Below, piece by piece: positions 5,825 through 6,202 of a stretch of 6,202 bases of DNA. A model generated the notes under the pieces. It had not been told where the DNA came from and made no database searches. It worked only from the letters and a program-made list of their open reading frames with translations. Position numbers and translations under genes: made by a program. The stretch comes from Acetofilamentum sp. Its GTDB lineage: Bacteria; Bacteroidota; Bacteroidia; Bacteroidales; JAFGXI01. Numbering within the stretch: position 1 is the stretch's first letter; every line of letters begins with the position of its first letter. Location of the stretch: assembly GCA_020720565.1 (NCBI GenBank), contig DYOK01000159.1, positions 1 through 6,202 on the forward strand, written 5' to 3'.

Positions 5825-5907
5825 TTTTTGCTCGTTGGAGCGATGGATTTGCAAAAAGCATGACAAAAATTGTAAGCAAGTGCGATGGAGAGCGGTGGCA
5901 GTGGGTA
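5825..5907. other. Short spacer with inverted repeats beside the IS remnant
   Basis: This segment between the IS remnant and the ORF6N stop looks richer in GC than the intergenic DNA around it. It holds a GCTC-gttg-GAGC hairpin (5830-5841), CAAAAAGCAT (5852-5861, inverse of 5768-5777), TAAGCAA (5873-5879, inverse of 5781-5787), and GCGATGGA twice (5840-5847, 5882-5889). No gene is evident. It may belong to the element or be a REP-like repeat. Confidence 0.4.
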
Positions 5908-6202
5908 TTATTCTTTGTCCGTACTAAATCCTATTCTTTTACGGTTTGCCTGTTCTAACTGCTGTTGCTTGGCTTCCTCAAACTGTTTCAGGTATTCAAA
6001 AATTAACATGATGTTATTATCCTGTTCCTGTAATTGCTTTCTGATTTGGCTTATTTCCTGCATGATGTCTTTCTGTAGTAAAAGCATTCTTCTAAGCATA
6101 GTAAAAGTCCGCATTATTGCAATGTTTACTTCTATTGCTCTTTTACTATTAAGAACACTTGAAAGCATAGCTACACCATTCTCAGTAAAAGCAAATGGAA
6201 CA
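5908..6202 (-). CDS. ORF6N domain-containing protein (partial, N-terminus missing)
   Basis: The reverse strand is open from the right window edge to TAA at 5908-5910, giving 97 residues. The first visible residues, VPFAFTENGVAMLSSVLNSK followed by RAIEVNIAIMRTF, are the hallmark end of the ORF6N domain, a KilA-N-related DNA-binding domain first noted in phage proteins and common in Bacteroidota chromosomes. The C-terminal part is a predicted coiled coil rich in Q, E and K (about 60 residues), ending in a basic KRIGF stretch. An internal ATG at 6168 would cut the domain and is not the start; the true start lies beyond the window. The role of host-encoded copies is unclear (transcription control or phage remnant). 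It faces the IS remnant and tmk, with no terminator visible after it. Confidence 0.85.
   Translation of the reverse strand, partial: VPFAFTENGVAMLSSVLNSKRAIEVNIAIMRTFTMLRRMLLLQKDIMQEISQIRKQLQEQDNNIMLIFEYLKQFEEAKQQQLEQANRKRIGFSTDKE

Noticed and set aside
5361..5834. Target site duplication flanking the IS remnant
   Set aside because: The 10 bases outside the two ends do not match beyond a few T residues, so no duplication can be claimed.
5793..5927. A 44-codon ATG frame across the IS right border
   Set aside because: It covers the inverted repeat and overlaps the end of the ORF6N gene; the translation shows no known pattern and no promoter box lies before it.

Overview
The window looks like a chromosomal stretch from a member of the Bacteroidota. 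The DNA is AT-rich and start codons sit in A-rich contexts with little Shine-Dalgarno sequence. Four perfect TAnnTTTG boxes, the -7 element of Bacteroidota sigma factors, lie just upstream of genes or leaders. The proteins (MltG, IspD and a thymidylate kinase with an FPxTxSPIYG segment instead of REPGG) read as Bacteroidota versions. A Bacteroidales/Marinilabiliales-like source is my guess only.

Layout. Positions 1-699 (minus) hold the N-terminal 233 residues of a secreted M23 zinc metallopeptidase that runs off the left edge and has no ATG start. A gene-free stretch of about 540 bases follows, ending in a promoter for ndk (1240-1659, plus), which closes with a good intrinsic terminator. After a structured, repeat-like leader comes a tight plus-strand cluster: mltG, ispD, a TRIC/UPF0126 membrane channel gene, and a small cysteine-rich lipoprotein gene. 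The first three overlap and the fourth is 16 bases further on. Then tmk (4683-5360) has its own well-formed promoter. From about 5371 to 5824 lies a decayed, internally deleted insertion sequence with imperfect terminal inverted repeats, an internal promoter and a frameshifted IS4-like transposase fragment. The window ends in the C-terminal part of an ORF6N-domain gene (minus) cut by the right edge.

How the genes fit together. The left and middle parts are core metabolism and envelope upkeep. Ndk and Tmk are two kinases of nucleotide supply. IspD makes the isoprenoid precursors needed for the undecaprenyl lipid carrier, MltG trims nascent peptidoglycan, and the M23 enzyme also acts on peptidoglycan. 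The right-hand end, from 5361 on, is accessory DNA with transposon debris and a phage-type domain protein.

I found no convincing new defence system, CRISPR array, tRNA or rRNA. The most interesting unexplained signals are the IS remnant with its A7 frameshift and a palindrome at its predicted transcription start, the nested inverted repeats plus C5/G6/G5 runs in the mltG leader, and a possible 22-codon leader ORF before ndk.
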